A stretch of DNA of 27,580 bases from an uncultured Prevotella sp. (GTDB taxonomy: Bacteria > Bacteroidota > Bacteroidia > Bacteroidales > Bacteroidaceae), in the NCBI GenBank assembly GCA_905210845.1, contig CAJLYG010000021.1:1-27580 (forward strand), read 5' to 3'. Under the pieces are notes generated by a model. It had not been told where the DNA came from. It ran no database searches and saw only the letters and a program-made list of their open reading frames with translations. Below, piece after piece: positions 24,299 to 27,580 of the stretch. Numbering within the stretch: position 1 is the stretch's first letter; each line of letters begins with the position of its first letter. Both the position numbers and the translations under genes were made by a program.

Positions 24299-25783
24299 TT
24301 ATTTGAATGGGTTCTCCGTCGGATAAGGCAGACAAGCCGGTTGGTTGTATGAGATATCCTGGATACCTAAGTACTTGAATACCTCGAACAAGGTCTTGCC
24401 CACGTGCGAGAATGCCACTGCGCCATGGTGTGGGAATCTCTTCTGGATGAGGACATGGCGATAGAACCTGCCCATCTCAGGAATGGCGAATACGCCGATA
24501 CCACCGAAAGAGCGGGTTGGGACATCCAATACTTCGCCCTCGGCAATGTAAGACCGCAGGTTGCCCTCACTGTCACATTGCAGTCGATAGAAGGTAATCG
24601 GGCTGGCTGCGATATCGCCCTCAAGGGTGCCACGCGTGAAGTCAGGTTTCCCGCCGTTTTCCAACAAGCGGTTCTGGATGAGCTGATACTTGATGGCACG
24701 GTTGGAACACATCTTGCATTCCGGCGTATTGCCACAGTGGAAGCCCATGAAGGTATCGGTGAGCTTGTATTTGTCACCATACTTCTTGGTGATATCCTCG
24801 TCGTAAATATATTGTGGGACGGAGTTGTTGATGTCTAACAAGGTGACGGTATCTCCAGAAGCACAAAGCCCGATGTACTCGGAGAGGGCACCATAGATAT
24901 CCACCTCACAGGACACGGGGATGCCACGGCTGACCAACCGGGAGTTGACATAACAAGGCTCAAAGCCAAACTGGCTTGGGAAAGCAGGCCAACACTTGTC
25001 GGCAAAGGCAACATACTTGCGGCTTCCCTTATGGGATTCAGCCCAGTCGAGTAAGGTAACCTCAAATTGTGCCATACGCTCGGAAAGCTCAGGATAATAT
25101 TTTCCTTCGCCCATTTCCGCTGCCATCTCCTTGCAGATCTCAGGGATACGCTTGTCACCGGCATGCTGCTTGTAGGACACGAGCAGGTCGAGCTCAGAGT
25201 TCTCTTCAATCTCCACCCCTAACTCATATAGTCCCTTGATAGGAGCATTACAAGCGAAGAAGTCCTGTGGGCGTGGACCGAAGGAGATGATCTTCAATCC
25301 TTTGAGCCCTAAGACGGTGCGGGCTACTGGCACGAAGTCGGCTATCATCTTGGCGATATCCTCTGCAGTCCCAACGGGATACTCTGGAATATAGGCTTTC
25401 AGGTGGCGCATCCCGAGGTTGTAGGAGCAGTTGAGCATGCCACAATAGGCATCGCCACGCCCGTTGATCATGTCACCATCACCTTCGGCAGCGCTGACAA
25501 ACATGCAAGGACCGTGGAATTTCTTGGCAATAAGGGTCTCAGGAGTCTCTGGACCGAAGTTGCCAAGGAAGACGACGAGGGCATTGCATCCTGCTGCACG
25601 CACGTCCTGAATGGCCTCTAACATATCCTGCTCGTTCTCGACGGTTTTCTTGCAGTCATAGAGTTCGCCCTGATAGGCTTTCACGATGTTCTCGCGCCGC
25701 TGTGTCGACAGGGCGATTGGGAAGCAATCACGGCTGACCGCGATGATACCTAACTTAACTTGTGGAATATTTGTACTTACCAT
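24299..25783 (-). CDS. L-fucose/L-arabinose isomerase family protein
   Basis: From the ATG at 25783 this is 494 residues with no signal peptide, so cytoplasmic. It belongs to the L-fucose/L-arabinose isomerase fold family, which interconverts aldose and ketose with a divalent metal. Features are LVVFLGNFGPET (69-80), an N-terminal Rossmann-like region, and likely metal ligands E293 (SCEVDIYGAL), D317 (TLLDINNSVP) and a histidine in RFPHHGAVAFSHVG (H452/H453). HCGNTPECKMC (349-359) is a cysteine-rich segment of unknown role. The frame is open to 25837, but the promoter at 25824-25854 places the true start at 25783. The substrate is uncertain; fucose from a host glycan would fit the neighbouring PUL, but the gene is in a separate transcript. 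Confidence 0.85.
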   Translation of the reverse strand: MVSTNIPQVKLGIIAVSRDCFPIALSTQRRENIVKAYQGELYDCKKTVENEQDMLEAIQDVRAAGCNALVVFLGNFGPETPETLIAKKFHGPCMFVSAAEGDGDMINGRGDAYCGMLNCSYNLGMRHLKAYIPEYPVGTAEDIAKMIADFVPVARTVLGLKGLKIISFGPRPQDFFACNAPIKGLYELGVEIEENSELDLLVSYKQHAGDKRIPEICKEMAAEMGEGKYYPELSERMAQFEVTLLDWAESHKGSRKYVAFADKCWPAFPSQFGFEPCYVNSRLVSRGIPVSCEVDIYGALSEYIGLCASGDTVTLLDINNSVPQYIYDEDITKKYGDKYKLTDTFMGFHCGNTPECKMCSNRAIKYQLIQNRLLENGGKPDFTRGTLEGDIAASPITFYRLQCDSEGNLRSYIAEGEVLDVPTRSFGGIGVFAIPEMGRFYRHVLIQKRFPHHGAVAFSHVGKTLFEVFKYLGIQDISYNQPACLPYPTENPFK

Positions 25784-25823
25784 ATTGAATAATGTTTTTG
25801 TAGATATGATTGTAATCTTGCTA

Positions 25824-25854
25824 CAAAGATAATCCAAATATTTGTTTTTCCAAT
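25824..25854 (-). promoter_or_regulatory. promoter of the isomerase gene
   Basis: On the minus strand ATTG (25854-25851), 19 nt, then TATCTTTG (25831-25824) give an exact -7 box and a one-off -33 box. Transcription would start near 25817, leaving about 34 nt before the ATG at 25783. No other element is seen in the 111-bp stretch up to hemG. Confidence 0.75.
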
Positions 25855-25948
25855 CCTTTTTCGTTGTAAAAATATTCGCTCATGAATGATTTTGCCATTT
25901 CTCTAACATTATTTCACGATCAGGTGGAACGATGGGGTCAGGATGGCA

Positions 25949-27313
25949 TCAAAGGGCTTGTGCAATGCCTACAGCCTGCCGGATGCGGTCGGCCATTCCT
26001 ATCCCATCCCTGATATTGCCGGCAATGATCAGTCCTGGGTATTGGCGCTGCACTTCCTCAATGGCTTGATAGCGGTCGTCGGTGGACAATTGGTATTGGG
26101 GAATGGCATGAGGATGCCGGAAGATACGGATCTCGTCAGGGGTGATTTCCTCAGGATATTTTAGTAGGGAGTGTAGGGTGTTCATGACTATTTCCGTGAG
26201 TTCGGCATCTGTTTTCTGCATCATCTCAGGATGCCTGATGCCACCTAAGAAATAGGCAAGGGTCGCCCCTTCCTCCGGAGCACGTCCTTCAAAGCATGCG
26301 GAAGGGAAGAGAATGCCCAAGACGTCTTTCTTCTCTTTCGACGGTACCAGACCTCCAAAGGCGGGATAGTGATGTCCATGCACGTCCTTGATGCCTACTC
26401 CGATCTCGATCACGGGCGCATACAACAAGTTGTTGAGGCGATCGACATGCTCTTTGGGAAGGAATGGGAGGAGGTCGGGAAGACAGTAGGAACCACAGGT
26501 GGTGACAACCTTCCGGGCGGTTACCGTTTGTGGGGTGCTGTTACCATCTTGGTAGGTAACGGTATAGGTACCATCGCTTGAAGGTTGAATGCGTACTTCC
26601 TTTACGTTCAGTGCAATATGGTCCTCTCCAATCTTCCGGGTGAGGGCGGCAGTCAACTGTCCGAACCCTCCTTTGGCAGAGAATATTTGTTTGGTGGCTT
26701 TCTTCTCCCGTTCTGTTTTCTTGCGTTTTGCCAAGGCAATGCTGCCTCGGATGAAACTTCCATGGTTTTGTTCTAATCGGTAGAGCTTAGGGAGGGCAAG
26801 ACGGGTAGGGAGTTGCATGGGATCACCCGCATATACTCCATTGATGAAAGGGTCGACGACATAGTCGAGGAACGACCGCCCGAGCCGACGGATGGTCATC
26901 ATCCCCACGGTCTCGTCTGGGTCTGTGCCTTTCTTTCGCCACGGTTCGCCAAGGATGCGAACCTTGTCTTGAAGGGAATAGAGGGGCGTGGCAATGGCAC
27001 TTGCCAGTCCTGAGGGCATGGGATGGAACCGATCGCCTTTCCAGATCAGGCGATATTTGGAGGAAGGACGGGCTATATCCATTTCGACTTCCCCGGAAAG
27101 GTCGTCGAAAAGTTCTGCTACTTCAGGATAGGATATGGATCCTGTGGAAGGTCCTCCTTCGAAGATGAAGTCTCCAACAGGATGGGAACGCATCTGACCG
27201 CCTGTAAAGGGGAGACGGTCAAGGACCAAAAGGTCCTTGCCACGCCTTTTTGCATAAAAGGCGGTGGTAAGACCGGTGAGACCGGCACCGATAATGATGA
27301 TATCTTTTGTCAT
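25949..27313 (-). CDS. hemG: protoporphyrinogen/coproporphyrinogen oxidase (HemG/HemY type)
   Basis: This 454-residue FAD enzyme catalyses a late step of heme synthesis, oxidising protoporphyrinogen IX or coproporphyrinogen III. The N-terminus IIIGAGLTGLTTAFYAKRRG is a classic GxGxxG dinucleotide-binding fold, followed by the LDRLPFTGG acidic-end segment. Family features include FEGGPSTG, RRLGRSFLDYVVDPFINGVYAGDP, SAKGGFGQL, and the C-terminal FAD-contacting IAGNIRDGIGMADRIRQA. The length is normal for the oxygen-dependent type (often named hemY; hemG is used by some annotation pipelines). No TAnnTTTG box is seen upstream; instead a purine-rich 22-bp repeat array begins 43 bp above the start. 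Confidence 0.92.
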   Translation of the reverse strand: MTKDIIIIGAGLTGLTTAFYAKRRGKDLLVLDRLPFTGGQMRSHPVGDFIFEGGPSTGSISYPEVAELFDDLSGEVEMDIARPSSKYRLIWKGDRFHPMPSGLASAIATPLYSLQDKVRILGEPWRKKGTDPDETVGMMTIRRLGRSFLDYVVDPFINGVYAGDPMQLPTRLALPKLYRLEQNHGSFIRGSIALAKRKKTEREKKATKQIFSAKGGFGQLTAALTRKIGEDHIALNVKEVRIQPSSDGTYTVTYQDGNSTPQTVTARKVVTTCGSYCLPDLLPFLPKEHVDRLNNLLYAPVIEIGVGIKDVHGHHYPAFGGLVPSKEKKDVLGILFPSACFEGRAPEEGATLAYFLGGIRHPEMMQKTDAELTEIVMNTLHSLLKYPEEITPDEIRIFRHPHAIPQYQLSTDDRYQAIEEVQRQYPGLIIAGNIRDGIGMADRIRQAVGIAQAL

Positions 27314-27355
27314 GTATTGCTTGTTATTTTCTGCTGAATTCCTTTTTCTTTTTGG

Positions 27356-27535
27356 TGACTTCTCCTTTTCTTAGCAGCTGTCTTCTCCTTTTCTTAGCTG
27401 CTGAAGCCTCCTGGACTTAGAGGAGTCCTCCTTCATTTTGGTGACTTCTCTTCTTTCTTTTCCAGACCTCTCCTCGCCCTTTTCCTGAGGTCTCCTCGTT
27501 CTTTTCCAGACCTCTCCTCTCTCATTCTTCTGACT
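27356..27535 (-). repeat. degenerate array of about 22-bp repeats (array 3)
   Basis: On the plus strand GAC/GAG-type unit starts occur at 27443, 27465, 27487 and 27509, exactly 22 bp apart, with copies at 27357, 27380 and 27403 spaced 23 bp. The best units read GACCTCTCC...CTTTTCC; on the minus strand they begin AGGTC and continue TGGAAAAG. The two left-most copies share CTTCTCCTTTTCTTAGC. It lies upstream of hemG. The strongly purine-biased minus strand is open for 67 codons, but its product is low-complexity repeat sequence. Confidence 0.6.
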
Positions 27536-27542
27536 CCCCTCA

Positions 27543-27565
27543 CCCCCTCTCGGCAGGAGAGGGGG
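27543..27565. repeat. GC-rich hairpin at the window edge
   Basis: CCCCCTCTC and GAGAGGGGG form a perfect 9-bp stem with a 5-nt loop, GGCAG. It follows the end of array 3. It may be a terminator of an unseen gene to the right, or a copy of a dispersed palindromic repeat; the window ends 15 bp later, so neither can be decided. Confidence 0.55.
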
Positions 27566-27580
27566 CTCTAACATCCCCCA

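Noticed and set aside
27371-27574. 67-aa protein on the minus strand
   Set aside because: Its sequence is low-complexity Glu/Lys/Arg repeat that follows from the purine-rich 22-bp repeats, with no start signal or family resemblance.

Overview
The window looks like a Bacteroidales chromosome, most likely Prevotellaceae. The support is a SusC/SusD pair with its own ECF sigma factor and FecR-type anti-sigma factor, weak or absent Shine-Dalgarno sequences, and repeated matches to the Bacteroidetes promoter (TTTG, 19-20 nt, TAnnTTTG). No rRNA, tRNA, insertion sequence or CRISPR array was seen.

Layout. 1-1394: a possible 29-residue ORF with its own promoter, then a short FMN-dependent alpha-hydroxy-acid dehydrogenase-like gene. 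1395-1521: an array of 22-bp repeats. 1522-2487 (minus): a secreted GH5 glycanase, divergent from the regulators and sharing an upstream region with a perfect 10-bp-arm palindrome. 2801-4487: ECF sigma factor and FecR. 4488-4700: a leader with a 9-codon ORF and a hairpin. 4701-20248: a polysaccharide utilization locus (PUL) on the plus strand, made of SusC with an STN signalling domain, SusD lipoprotein, GH97, a parallel beta-helix enzyme broken by one in-frame TGA, a clan GH-D-like putative hydrolase, a GH2 beta-galactosidase-type enzyme and a serine-type sulfatase with a Tat-like leader. 20243-20383 (minus): a possible AraC-type HTH remnant.

Right-hand part. 20400-21848 (minus): C69 dipeptidase. 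21849-22201: a second 22-bp array between divergent promoters. 22202-22828: iron-sulfur-flavoprotein-like reductase. 22970-24223: a membrane-anchored, apparently inactive protein kinase. A bidirectional terminator separates it from a convergent L-fucose/L-arabinose isomerase-family gene (24299-25783, minus). 25949-27313 (minus): HemG/HemY-type oxidase. 27356-27565: a third, more degenerate array of about 22 bp and a GC-rich hairpin.

How it fits together. The SusC STN domain, FecR and the sigma factor form the usual trans-envelope loop: glycan import by SusC is sensed by FecR, which releases the sigma factor to transcribe the PUL. SusD captures glycan at the surface. The sulfatase removes sulfate, GH2 probably beta-galactosides, and GH97 and the GH-D-like protein probably alpha-linked sugars. 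A sulfated, galactose-containing glycan such as mucin O-glycan or an algal galactan is an inference. The most unusual observations are the 22-bp-period intergenic arrays, the clean TGG-to-TGA-like break in an otherwise intact beta-helix gene, the pseudokinase, the PPD-containing leader peptide and the AT-rich island covering most of susC and all of susD.
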